Origin: Hylemonella sp.
Lineage (GTDB): Bacteria > Pseudomonadota > Gammaproteobacteria > Burkholderiales > Burkholderiaceae_C
NCBI GenBank assembly: GCA_030680575.1
Contig: JAUXVI010000004.1
Location: 1-46,853, forward strand
Direction of reading: 5' to 3'
DNA length: 46,853 nt
Shown here in pieces: positions 1 through 9,331 of this stretch (positions are counted from its first letter, which is position 1; every line of letters begins with the position of its first letter). The notes beneath the pieces are model-generated. The model saw nothing but the letters and a program-made list of their open reading frames with translations, was not told where the DNA came from and ran no database searches. Both the position numbers and the translations under genes were made by a program.

Positions 1-74
1 TCGGCCACCGTGGTGCGGTCCGCTTCGCGCAGCACCGTGACCATCTGCTCTTCCGTGAATCGACTTTTTCTCAT
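1..74 (-). CDS. IS3-family transposase OrfA, N-terminal fragment
   Basis: The minus-strand ATG at 74 encodes MRKSRFTEEQMVTVLREAD and runs off the window after about 24 codons. This N-terminus is characteristic of the helix-turn-helix OrfA protein of IS3-family elements, which binds the terminal repeats and is usually joined to OrfB by a programmed -1 frameshift. The GAGGAG-like stretch just upstream can serve as ribosome binding site. It lies in a different frame from the exoprotein gene that surrounds it. The family call is confident; the exact IS name is not determinable from 24 residues. Confidence 0.8.
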   Translation of the reverse strand, partial: MRKSRFTEEQMVTVLREADRTTVA

Positions 75-139
75 AGGCTCCTCGTGGGTTGGGAGCCATC
101 TTCCTAGAAATCATTGGTCCGGAAAAACCGGGCAGGTCA
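1..139 (-). mobile_element. IS3-family insertion sequence, one end (runs off the left edge)
   Basis: Read on the minus strand, a terminal sequence starting TGACCTGCCC at position 139 is followed 65 nt later by an ATG that opens a typical IS3-family OrfA. TGACCTGCCC resembles the terminal repeats of IS407-like IS3 elements as I remember them. Only the left end is present; the rest of the element lies outside the window. The end falls inside the open reading frame of the exoprotein gene, so the element has interrupted it or replaced its 3' end. The other terminal repeat and the target-site duplication cannot be seen. Confidence 0.8.
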
Positions 140-3100
140 CCCCCCGACGCGGTTGGTGGCAGCGATGGCATATCGACACTGGCATACGACGTCACCGGGG
201 TCGGTGGCAGCGATGGCGGCATTGGCGGCAATGGCGGCAACACAATCACCGGCGGCCGGACGATGACGGCTGACGGGGGCACCGTCTCACTGCGTTGCGG
301 CACACCGTTGATGAACGGCACACTGGTCCCCTTGCCTTCCACCGACGGGAAACTGCCGCTGAAATAGCTGTTCTTGGACTCCACGACCACACGACCGGCT
401 CGTCCGCTCAAGTCGGCGCGGGTACCAGCGTACAGATCGGCGTTGGTCACGTCGAGCGCCAGGTTCATGGTGGTGTCGGCACGCGCGGTCAACGTCGAGG
501 TGTTCACGCTGCCGCGAATCTCTCGCCCCGTCAGCGTGGCGGAGGTACCCGCCGTCACAGCCGCATCCAGCGTCTGCTGGGCCGTGGCCGTCACCGATGA
601 GCCGCTGATGGCCCCACTGACGTTGCTACCGCGCACATTGGCCTGGCCACCGGCAGAGACATTGGAAGCCACATTGCCGTCACTGCTCAGCGTCGCGGAG
701 GTGCCCGCCGTCACCGTCGCATCCAGCGTCTGCTGGGCCGTGACCGCCACCGATGAGCCCCTGATAGTCCCGCCGACGTTGCGCCCGCTCACGGTGGCCA
801 AGCCACCGGCCGAGACATTGGCCGCCACATTGCCTTCACTGGTCAGCGTCGCGGATGTCGCCGCCGTCACAGTCGCATCCAGTGTCTGCTGGGCCGTGAC
901 CGCCACCGACGCGCCGCTGATAGTCCCTCCGACGTTGCGGCCGCGCACAGTGGTCAAGCCGCCAGCCGAGACATTGGAAGCCACATTGCCGTCACTGGTC
1001 AGCGTCGCGGATGTCGCCGCCGTCACCGTCGCATCCAGTGTCTGCTGGGCCGTGACCGCCACCGACGCGCCGCTGATGGCCCCACTGACGTTGCGGCCGC
1101 TCACGCTGGCCAAGCCGCCAGCCGAGACATTGGCGGCAACATTGCCGTCACTGTTGAGCACAATGCCACCTACGCTGGTGGTGGCGCCAGTCACGTTACC
1201 TCCTGCCGTCAGCGAACTGGTCACGCCGGCCGCCGTGGCCTTGAGCGTGCTGTTGCTCAGGGCCACATCGCCGCTAGCATCGATCGCGTAGTTCCGAACC
1301 CAGAGGGTGTTACCCAAAGTGACGTTCCTGGCCGTCACGTTCAGTTGCCCCAGCGCATTGCCGTCGGCGCCGCCGCTGTGCAGGGCCACGTCGCCGCGGT
1401 TGTCGCCGGAACCGGTCGTCGTCAACGTCAAGGCACGGGCCGTGCCACCACTGTTCTGAACGGCACCATTGAGCTGGATGTCGCGGCCCCTGGTTGCCAG
1501 GGTGGTGTCGGCCAGCAGGTTCACCGCCGCATCAAAGCGAATCCCCGCCGCGCCGGTGACGGTCACATCCCCGCCAATACCCGAGCCGGCAGCACCGGCA
1601 TTGAGCCTCAATCCATCCAGGGTCACGCCGCTGAAGCGCAGGTTGTAGCGGTTACTGAACTGCAGATCTTCCGCGTACGTCCCACCCGCAATATTGAGCG
1701 TTCCACCGACCCCAGCTAGGTTAGCCCCTTCCTGGATGCGACCGGTACTGCCCGTCTGCGCGCCCATTCTGGTGATCGCCACATTGGAGACATCCCCCTG
1801 AAAACCCGAGGCGGCGAGGCTGGTATCGACGCCGCTCATGAGGAAGGGGGAGAAATCCACCGCGCCAGATGTTCTGGCCATCACGGCACTCTCACTGCTG
1901 CTGCCCCACCAGTTGCCCGAAGCGTTGACGGTGGCGTTTCCGGCCACGGCGACGCCGTAACCGTTGCCGGTCAGGCTGTTGCCCGAAATCACGATGCCGG
2001 AAGCGGCATTGTTGGCATTGGCGTTGGTGTCGATGTAAACACCGGCCGTGTTGGTAGCCGAGGAAGTCGCAAGGTCGACAGCGTTCTGACTCACGACCGC
2101 ATCCGGTGTCGGGCCGCTCAGCTCAATGCCATGACTGGAGACACCCCCCACCACATCACTGATGGTGTTGCGGCTAATCTCCAGGTCTGTCGTCCTGCCA
2201 GTGGACGGTGCGCCGTAGGTTCGACCGTGATTGACCAGAATGCCTTCGGCGATGAGGTTGGAGCGCACGCCACTGATCTGGTTGCGGGCAATCGTGACGT
2301 CGCTGGCCGTGGTAGTTCCTTCCGAACTGCCAATCCAGATCCCTTTCGCGCCGTTGTAGACGGTCTCGCCGTTGTAAACAGAGGACGTCGCCCCGGAAAT
2401 ACTGATGTTGCGAATGACGTTGTCTTCAATCGCCAAGTTGGATGTCGCGCCGGCACGTACGCGGGCAAAAATGCCGGCTACCGTCTTGCCCCAGCTGCCG
2501 GCCGCAGCGTTCGTCGGGCTGATGTCCTCGATCAGGTTGTACTTGATGGTTACGTTATCGGCCGGCTCGACCGCGACAGCGCGGATACCGTCACCGCTGC
2601 TGATGCCATGGATGTCGTGAATCCGGTTGTAAGACAGCGTTGCACCATTGGCATGCGCCCCGCCGATCACGCCGATCTGGACACCGTATGCGCCGTTGGC
2701 ATTACTGATGTCGAAGCCGCTGACGGTCACGTTTTCGGCATCGATCAGCACACTGGCGCAGACGCTGCCGCCCCAGGCCGTGCAGGTGTTGATCCGCGGT
2801 GCGGACAAGCCCGGGCCAGCCGCAGTGAGGCTGCCCCGATCACCCAACACCGTGAGGCCTGCCTTGTTCACCCTGAAGCCGGCAAAGGTTCCAGCACCGA
2901 CATTGACCGTAGCGCCACTGCTGGCTTGATCGATGGCCGTACCGATTGACATCGCTTGTTGACCACCGGCGGTGAGATTGCCGACGCCGACCTCGAAATT
3001 CTGCGTCGTGGCCGAGCCGCTCCAGCCCTGGATATAGCTCGCACCAGCCGTCGGCAGGTACACAGCGTAGTCATACGCCTTCTGCTTCGTGCGCTGCAAC

Positions 3101-5490
3101 CAGGTGTACTGGTTGCTGGCCGTGCTGCCCGCATTGCGTACGGCATAACTGAAACCGGCAATGTTCAGACTGCCAAAGTCGTGCAAGGCCGACTCGTCCT
3201 GCATGTAGACCGGGTTGGCTTCGTTGAAGCTGTTGCTGGCCTCAATGCTGATGTTGTTCACCCGCTGGTTGTAGCTGCGGTTGGCCTGGTACAGCGCCAG
3301 GCCACCCCATTTATTGTTCAGGGTCGTGGTATTGCGCACCGTCACATTGGCGCTGTCGGTCAATTGAAGACCAGCACCTTGGGTTTCCTCGCCATCACTG
3401 ACCCGGGCACCGTTCAGCGTCACGTTGTCGATCAAGGCCCCATCAACGCCATTCAAGTCCAACTCGGCCCGGCCAGCGCCACGGCTGGTGACGTTGCGAA
3501 TCGTGAAATTGCGCAGCCGCGCGTCGGCCGAACCGCCTGGCGACACCTTGATGCCATAGGCGGTACCAACGTCGTTGGACGGCCCGTAGAGCATAAAGTC
3601 ACTCAGCGTCACATCATCGGCCGTCACGTACATGCCGTAATTGCCCGTGACGCCCCGCGCGTCAATGAGAGTCTGAGCTTCCCCGGCACCGTCCAGCGTG
3701 ACGCTCTTGTTGACATTGAGCGTGGAAGCCAAGGTGTAGGTACCCGCCCTAACTTGCACCGTTCCGCCCTTCACCACGGCATAGATGCCGGACTGGATGG
3801 TCTTGAGCGGCTGGCGAGCATTACCCAGTCCGTTCCCCATATTGAAGTCGTCGCCAGAGGTGGCCGTGCTGTCGTCGTCCACGATCACGCGTGTGCGGTT
3901 CGAGGTTGCGTACTTGCGGTCTTCCACCGCCATCTTGTTGTTCGCATTGGCCAACGCGAGCAACGACGCCTGCCACTCGGCGGGGGCATCGCCGGTGTTG
4001 GAATTCGCACTGTTGATGTTTAAGCCGATACCCCATTCGTTGCCGACACCGCCTTCTCTTTCCCTGTTACCGGTCATCGTGACGCCCGTTCCATTCGTGT
4101 ACTGGAACAGAATGCCACCCTTGGTGTTTTCGATCTCGTTGTTGGTGATCGATCCAACGTTGCCCGTGCCAAAGACGCGTATCCCGGTACGGACGTCGTG
4201 GATCTTGTTGCCCGTGATGTTGAAGCCGGTGACGTTTTGGTTGACGAAGATGCCCAGGCTGTTGGGCGTCGCACCCCACTGATCGGTTGTCAGTGACGAA
4301 TACGGCGCTGTCAGCGGCCCTGCAATTTCCAGCCCTTGAACAGTCACATTGTTGGCCAGTACCTCGACGCCAGTCGTTGTGCTGTTCGGCACGACGATCT
4401 TGGCATTGTCAACCCCGCGCAAGGTCATATTGGCCTTGTTCAATTTGACCTGTTGGTTGAAGGTGCCGGCCTGCAACTCCACCGTCGCGCCGGCACCCGC
4501 CGTGCCGGTCTTGACGATCTTCACGGCATCCTGAATCGAAGCCGTGTCATGCACCTTTACGGTGTTGGAACTGCCGGCAATACCAGCACTGGGCGCATTG
4601 AGGGCGGACTTGAGCACCACGGTATTGCCATCGACCACGATGGCGCTGCTGGCCTGTTGCACACCTTCCAGGTTGATGACTCCGGACACCAGATTGGCCG
4701 CATCACCGGTGCTCAGCAGGATTCGTGCGCCTTCAAGACGCGCCCCCGCCATATTGCTGATCGTGGCATTGGTGCCCTGTGCCCCGGCGGGCACCGCAAA
4801 CTCGTACAGTCCCCCGCTGAGCGACACCGTGGCCCGGTCGGCACCCGAGAGAGCAATGCGCCCACCCGTGGCGATGATCGCCCCTTTGTTCACGACCGAG
4901 GGCGCCACCAGGGCCACCAAGCCCGCGTTTTCAGCCGTGATGCTGCCTTCGTTGGTGATGCTGCCGCTGATCGCATCGCTTATGGTGATCGGCCCTTCGG
5001 CCATGAATTGGGACTGGTCAATGCGGCCGGAGGTCACGATCAATGAGCCGACGTTGATGTTCGCCCCCTGATGGAAATAGACCCCGTTGGGATTCATCAG
5101 CACCACGGTGCCGTTGGCCGACAGGCTGCCGTAAATCTGCGACATGTTCGCGCTGGCAGCCACGCGGTTGAGCACAGCCGAACTGACATCGGGCTGGATG
5201 AACTGCGTGGTCTTGCCCGCAGCGATGTTGAACGACTGCCAGTCGATCACCGCGCGTTGTGTGGTCTGGGTCAGGGTCAGCTGGCTGCTGCTGAGTTGAG
5301 AACTCACCGTGCCCGCAGCCACGGTGCCGCCAGTGGGCAGCCCTGCCACGGTCCCGGGATTGATGGTGTCGGCCCACAGCGGCGCACAGAAGCACAAGGC
5401 CACCGCCAACGGCAAGGTCTTGAGGGTCGGTCTGACCGTCTCGGTACGTGGCCGGCGGTGGTGTTTCGAGAACCTGCGTTGACTTGTCAT
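140..5490 (-). CDS. TpsA-type haemagglutinin/beta-helix exoprotein, 3' end cut by an IS
   Basis: Very large secreted protein exported by the TpsB pore encoded just upstream (34 bp gap). The minus frame from the ATG at 5490 contains no stop codon to the window edge; about 1784 codons are native before the IS end at 139. Residues 1-42 are a long signal peptide with a basic start and a hydrophobic stretch ending PLWA. Residues about 43-160 form the TPS secretion domain (NPNGVYFHQGANINVGSL). The middle, to about residue 1400, is right-handed beta-helix with many short N-rich turns and four AGTY/AGTF-type module starts (about residues 335, 575, 860, 1265). Then come four 52-residue repeats and a proline-rich tail (PPVIVLPPLPPMPP). 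The natural C-terminus is missing, so the gene may be inactive or encode a chimeric end. Function (adhesin, or exoenzyme with a pectin-lyase-like fold) is not determinable here. Confidence 0.88.
539..1162. repeat. four tandem 156-bp repeats inside tpsA
   Basis: Units start at 539, 695, 851 and 1007 with an exact 156-bp period (52 codons), so the reading frame is kept. By eye, neighbouring units are about 85-90% identical. Each encodes a 52-residue block containing VAVTAQQTLDATVTA and NVSAGG. The repeats form the C-terminal part of the beta-helical stalk, ahead of the proline-rich tail, and are candidates for copy-number variation between strains. Confidence 0.9.
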
Positions 5491-5524
5491 GTTGCTCTCC
5501 TTCCCAAACTCATTTCCTACCCAA

Positions 5525-7267
5525 CTAGAAACGAACCATCAGCGATGCCAGCAAACGCATCGACTTGCCGCTGTCCGGCGTGCTGCTGGCCAGCGGCTTG
5601 GTCAAAGGCCAGACGGCTTCCATCTGCGCCGTCAGGTTGCCGGCCATGAACAGCCGCGCACCAATGCCGGCCGATGCCAGGCTTTGCGTGGCCGGCGTCC
5701 CAGCCGACTGCACCACCACTTGGGTGACCTCACCTATTTCGTAGAAACCGAGCAGTTGATAGGCCGGCAGCCATGACAAGGTCGAGCTCGCCTGGTAACG
5801 CGGCTCCAGGCGCAGGGCCAGGCCACGATCGCCCACCAGTTCGGCCGACTCGTAAGCCCGGCCGATACGCCGGCCGCCCAGAGCCAACTGTTCAGACGAC
5901 AGCAAAGGAGTGTCCCCGGTCCACTGGCCCAGCACGCCCAGCGTTAAGGCCCAGCGGGCGCTCAGGGGCTGGACGCGCGTGTAGTCGAAAGTGAGCTTGC
6001 TGAACAGGCCGTCCGCTCCGGCGCGGCTTTTCAAGGGGTCAGTCCTGGTGGTGCCACCCACACCCTGGCTGACATCCAGCTCCAACGTGTTCTGGCCATC
6101 CCAACGGTCCAGCAGCAACCAGCTCAAGCCGGCACGGACGGCACGGATGCGGTCCTCGGTGGTACTCGTTCCCCCGCTGCTACCGTCAATGTCGGTGACG
6201 TCATACACCAGGCGGCTCAGCAGGCTTTGGTTGCGCGTGCGCAGCAGCGGATAACCGAGCGAAAGCGACACACCTTCCGAACGCCCCAGAATGTTGTTGG
6301 CCTTGAGACTGTCGCCCGGCTGCGTGCGTGCCTGCGACACCGTCACCCCCACCTTCAACCCTTCGTGATTCAGGGTCTGGCTGTAGGCCAGTTGGTGGTA
6401 GGCCATCTCGGTGTCACCGGTGCCCACGCCGATGTAACGCCACTGGTCGTTGACCCCCAGCAACTGGTTGACCGACACCCCCACCATGGCCTGGTTCGGC
6501 CCCAGGTAGCGGGTGCCGTAGTTGTCGATCGAGGCAAAACCCTCGACGTTCTTGATCTTGGCAATCAAGGTCAGGTCCGCCGCCCCTGGCACGTCCGACG
6601 GCGTCAGCACACTGCGCAGCTGCGTACCCGGAAACTCGTTGGCAATCAGCAGGTAGCGCTCCAGCACCTCGGCGCGCAAGGGCCGGATCGACTTGATCTC
6701 TTCCCCGATGGCCGCCAGCTCCTTGCGCACACGCTCGTCGCCCTCGATGTACACCTCGTGGACATAACCCTCGATCACGCGCAACGTCAGCCGGCCATCG
6801 GTGAGCGTCTGCGGCGGCACGATGACCAGCGACAGGAAATAACCCGCATTGCGGTAGAAGGCGGTCAGCGCCTGCGCCAGACCAAAGATGTCGCTGCCGG
6901 TGATCTCGCGGCCGAGGTAGGTGTCTGTCTGTTCGCGCAACTGCGCCGGGGTAAAAACGGTGGAACCGTCCACCTGGATCTCGCGCAGGGTAACGCGGAT
7001 GGCCTTGACAGCCTCAGGCACCTCTTCGCGTGCGCCCGCCTTGAGTTCCGGCAGTTGTGCCTCACGCGGCGGTGACACCGGAACGTCAAAACGCTCACGC
7101 AGGCGCCCCGGATCGGTACTCGCTGGCGGCGGCTCAGCTTGTGCATGTGCAGCAGCGGACACGACCGCCAGCCCCAGAACACATACCCATCGCGCGATGC
7201 ACGCGCATGCCAAGCCACCGGCAGCAGCCCACTGCCGGCCGGTGACGCCATTGCTTCCGCACACCAT
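5525..7267 (-). CDS. TpsB outer-membrane transporter, ShlB/FhaC/HecB family
   Basis: 580-residue outer-membrane pore that secretes the TpsA partner encoded directly downstream. The start at 7267 is supported by AGGAGG 7 nt upstream. Residues 1-43 form a signal peptide ending AHA. About 85-240 is the POTRA region (LREIQVDGSTVFTPAQL, then YRNAGYFLSLVIVPPQ). The rest is a 16-strand-type beta barrel ending in an aromatic residue (LASLMVRF). The conserved loop-6 motif appears as GRAY followed by ELVGDRG, where other TpsB proteins have VRGY or VRAY. Length is typical for the family (about 550-590). The gene order tpsB-tpsA, same strand, is as in shlBA. The protein looks intact even though its substrate gene is interrupted. 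Confidence 0.93.
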   Translation of the reverse strand: MVCGSNGVTGRQWAAAGGLACACIARWVCVLGLAVVSAAAHAQAEPPPASTDPGRLRERFDVPVSPPREAQLPELKAGAREEVPEAVKAIRVTLREIQVDGSTVFTPAQLREQTDTYLGREITGSDIFGLAQALTAFYRNAGYFLSLVIVPPQTLTDGRLTLRVIEGYVHEVYIEGDERVRKELAAIGEEIKSIRPLRAEVLERYLLIANEFPGTQLRSVLTPSDVPGAADLTLIAKIKNVEGFASIDNYGTRYLGPNQAMVGVSVNQLLGVNDQWRYIGVGTGDTEMAYHQLAYSQTLNHEGLKVGVTVSQARTQPGDSLKANNILGRSEGVSLSLGYPLLRTRNQSLLSRLVYDVTDIDGSSGGTSTTEDRIRAVRAGLSWLLLDRWDGQNTLELDVSQGVGGTTRTDPLKSRAGADGLFSKLTFDYTRVQPLSARWALTLGVLGQWTGDTPLLSSEQLALGGRRIGRAYESAELVGDRGLALRLEPRYQASSTLSWLPAYQLLGFYEIGEVTQVVVQSAGTPATQSLASAGIGARLFMAGNLTAQMEAVWPLTKPLASSTPDSGKSMRLLASLMVRF

Positions 7268-7442
7268 CCCTGTTCCTCCTGCGAAGACAGCTCAAGCAAC
7301 AGGGGTGCTATTTATTTTTTGATACAGCCTTGCTGTCCAGGCTGCCCCCTCCCTACGAAGAAACTGGAATCATTGTAACGACATGTGTCGATCTGTGACG
7401 GTCCTGAGTTTGATACACACCAGAGAGAGCGTTATGCCCATG

Positions 7443-7470
7443 AAAAAAAGGGGTGCACAGCGTGCACCCC
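7443..7470 (-). terminator. Rho-independent terminator of the PDH operon
   Basis: A perfect 9-bp stem (GGGGTGCAC at 7450-7458 with GTGCACCCC at 7462-7470) and a 3-nt loop is followed, on the minus transcript, by seven T residues (A tract 7443-7449 on the plus strand). It lies 20 nt beyond the lpdA stop. The 7268-7442 stretch beyond it holds only the tpsB leader and promoter region; no gene is seen there. Confidence 0.93.
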
Positions 7471-7490
7471 TTTGTTACAAATGCCGCGCC

Positions 7491-9317
7491 TCAGCGTTTG
7501 GCTGGCGGCACATCGGTACAACTGCCGTGCGCCACCTCCGCGGCCATGCCAATGCTCTCACCCAGCGTGGGATGCGGGTGGATGGTCTTGCCGATGTCCA
7601 CCGCATCAGCCCCCATCTCGATCGCCAGCGCGATCTCGCCGATCATGTCACCGGCATGCGTGCCGACAATGCCGCCACCGACGATGCGATGCGTTTCCTC
7701 GTCGAACAGCAGCTTGGTCACGCCTTCGTCGCGGCCGTTGGCAATGGCGCGGCCGGACGCCGTCCACGGGAACAGGCCCTTCTTGACCTTGATACCCTGC
7801 GCCTTGGCCTGGTCTTCGGTCAGACCGACCCAGGCCACTTCGGGGTCGGTGTAGGCCACACTCGGAATGACACGGGCGTTGAACGCCGCGCTGGCCAGTT
7901 CCTGGTTGCCCTGCAGTTCGCCGGCAATCACCTCGGCTGCCACATGCGCCTCGTGCACCGCCTTGTGCGCCAGCATGGGCTGGCCGACGATGTCGCCGAT
8001 GGCAAAGATGTGCGGCACGTTGGTGCGCATCTGGATGTCGACGTTGATGAAGCCGCGCTCCGTGACGGCCACGCCAGCCTTGTCGGCGGCAATTTTCTTG
8101 CCGTTCGGGCTGCGGCCCACGGCTTGCAGCACCAGGTCGTAGGTCTGCGGTGGCGGTACCGCCCCACCCGGCTCGGCACTTTCGAACGTCACCTCAATAC
8201 CGGCCGGCGTGGCTTTCGCACCCACGGTCTTGGTCTTGAGCATGATGTTGTCAAAACGCGGCGCATTCATCTTCTGCCAGATCTTGACCAGGTCACGGTC
8301 GGCGCCCTGCATCAGGCCGTCCATCATCTCCACCACGTCCAGGCGAGCACCCAGCGTGCTGTAGACCGTGCCCATCTCCAGGCCGATGATGCCGCCACCC
8401 AGGATCAGCATGCGCTTGGGGACTTCCTTCAGTGCCAGCGCGCCGGTGCTGTCCACCACACGCGGATCGTCCGGCATGAAAGGCAGGCGTACCGCCGAGG
8501 AACCTGCCGCGATGATGGCCTTCTTGAACGCCACCACCTGTTTCTTGCCGGTCTTGTCTTGCGCCGTGCCGGTGGTTTCCTCCACCTCGACGTGGTTGGC
8601 GCCGACGAAGGCGCCGTAGCCGCGCACCACCGCCACCTTGCGCATCTTGGCCATGGCGGCCAGGCCGCCAGTGAGCTTGCCGATCACCTTCTCCTTGTGG
8701 CCACGCAGCTTGTCGATGTTGACCACCGGCTTGCCGAAGTCCACGCCGAGGTCGCCCAGGTGGCTGACCTCGTCCATCACCGCGGCCACGTGCAGCAGCG
8801 CCTTGGACGGGATGCAGCCCACGTTCAGGCAGACACCACCCAGCGTGGCGTAGCGCTCGACCAGCACCACCTTCAGGCCGAGGTCGGCGGCACGGAAAGC
8901 GGCCGAGTAGCCGCCGGGGCCGCCACCAAGCACCAACACGTCGCAGTCCAGGTCGGCACTGCCGGCAAAGCTGGCTGCCGATGGCGCAACGGATGCTACA
9001 TTTTTAGGAGCTACTGGCACAGCAACGGCAGGCTCAGGCACCTGTTTTTCTTCAGATTTGGCAGCAGGTGCCACAGCATCGGAGGCTTCCAGCAACAGCA
9101 CCGCCGAGCCTTCCTTGACCTTGTCACCGAGCTTGACCTTGAGCTCCTTGACCACGCCGGCATGGCTGGACGGGATCTCCATCGAGGCCTTGTCGCTCTC
9201 GACCGTGATCAGGCTCTGCTCCGCCTTGATGGTGTCGCCGGCCTTGACCAGCACCTCAATCACCGCCACTTCGGCGAAGTCGCCGATGTCGGGAACCTTG
9301 ACTTCTACCAGTGCCAT
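7491..9317 (-). CDS. lpdA: dihydrolipoyl dehydrogenase (E3) with N-terminal lipoyl domain
   Basis: FAD flavoprotein that reoxidises dihydrolipoamide of the pyruvate dehydrogenase complex using NAD+. Residues 1-78 form a lipoyl domain with the lipoylated lysine at K43 (ESDKASME). Residues about 79-124 are an Ala/Pro linker. The FAD-binding GGGPGGY motif is at 131-137, the redox disulfide C163/C168 lies in CLNVGCIPSK, and the catalytic HPHPTLGE motif is near the C-terminus. At 608 residues it is longer than the roughly 475 of plain E3 because of the lipoyl domain, an arrangement known from Ralstonia-type PDH. Last gene of the aceE-aceF-lpdA operon, 14 bp after aceF. A degenerate copy of the dispersed palindrome lies in the linker (residues about 100-108). 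Confidence 0.97.
   Translation of the reverse strand: MALVEVKVPDIGDFAEVAVIEVLVKAGDTIKAEQSLITVESDKASMEIPSSHAGVVKELKVKLGDKVKEGSAVLLLEASDAVAPAAKSEEKQVPEPAVAVPVAPKNVASVAPSAASFAGSADLDCDVLVLGGGPGGYSAAFRAADLGLKVVLVERYATLGGVCLNVGCIPSKALLHVAAVMDEVSHLGDLGVDFGKPVVNIDKLRGHKEKVIGKLTGGLAAMAKMRKVAVVRGYGAFVGANHVEVEETTGTAQDKTGKKQVVAFKKAIIAAGSSAVRLPFMPDDPRVVDSTGALALKEVPKRMLILGGGIIGLEMGTVYSTLGARLDVVEMMDGLMQGADRDLVKIWQKMNAPRFDNIMLKTKTVGAKATPAGIEVTFESAEPGGAVPPPQTYDLVLQAVGRSPNGKKIAADKAGVAVTERGFINVDIQMRTNVPHIFAIGDIVGQPMLAHKAVHEAHVAAEVIAGELQGNQELASAAFNARVIPSVAYTDPEVAWVGLTEDQAKAQGIKVKKGLFPWTASGRAIANGRDEGVTKLLFDEETHRIVGGGIVGTHAGDMIGEIALAIEMGADAVDIGKTIHPHPTLGESIGMAAEVAHGSCTDVPPAKR
8995..9011. repeat. degenerate copy of the dispersed 17-nt palindrome (in lpdA linker)
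   Basis: GCTACATTTTTAGGAGC matches GCTAYNNNTTTNRTAGC except in the right arm (GGAGC for RTAGC), and TGGCAC follows where other copies have a GC-rich block. It lies in the flexible Ala/Pro linker of lpdA, where an insertion would be tolerated. This is the weakest member of the family. Confidence 0.5.
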
Positions 9318-9331
9318 TCAGTTCTCCTTGG

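Noticed and set aside
539..1162. CRISPR-like regular repeats
   Set aside because: The 156-bp units are contiguous and coding, with no unique spacers of 30-40 bp.
374..4023. Long plus-strand frames across the exoprotein region (for example 374-1291, 2131-2949, 2956-4023)
   Set aside because: They are antisense to an uninterrupted 1830-codon minus frame with clear TPS and beta-helix features; their translations have no recognisable domain. They are open only because of the GC-rich codon use of tpsA.
7309..7327. Another copy of the 17-nt palindrome before tpsB (GCTATTTATTTTTTGATAC)
   Set aside because: The arm spacing is wrong and the right arm is broken; it is as likely to be ordinary AT-rich leader DNA.
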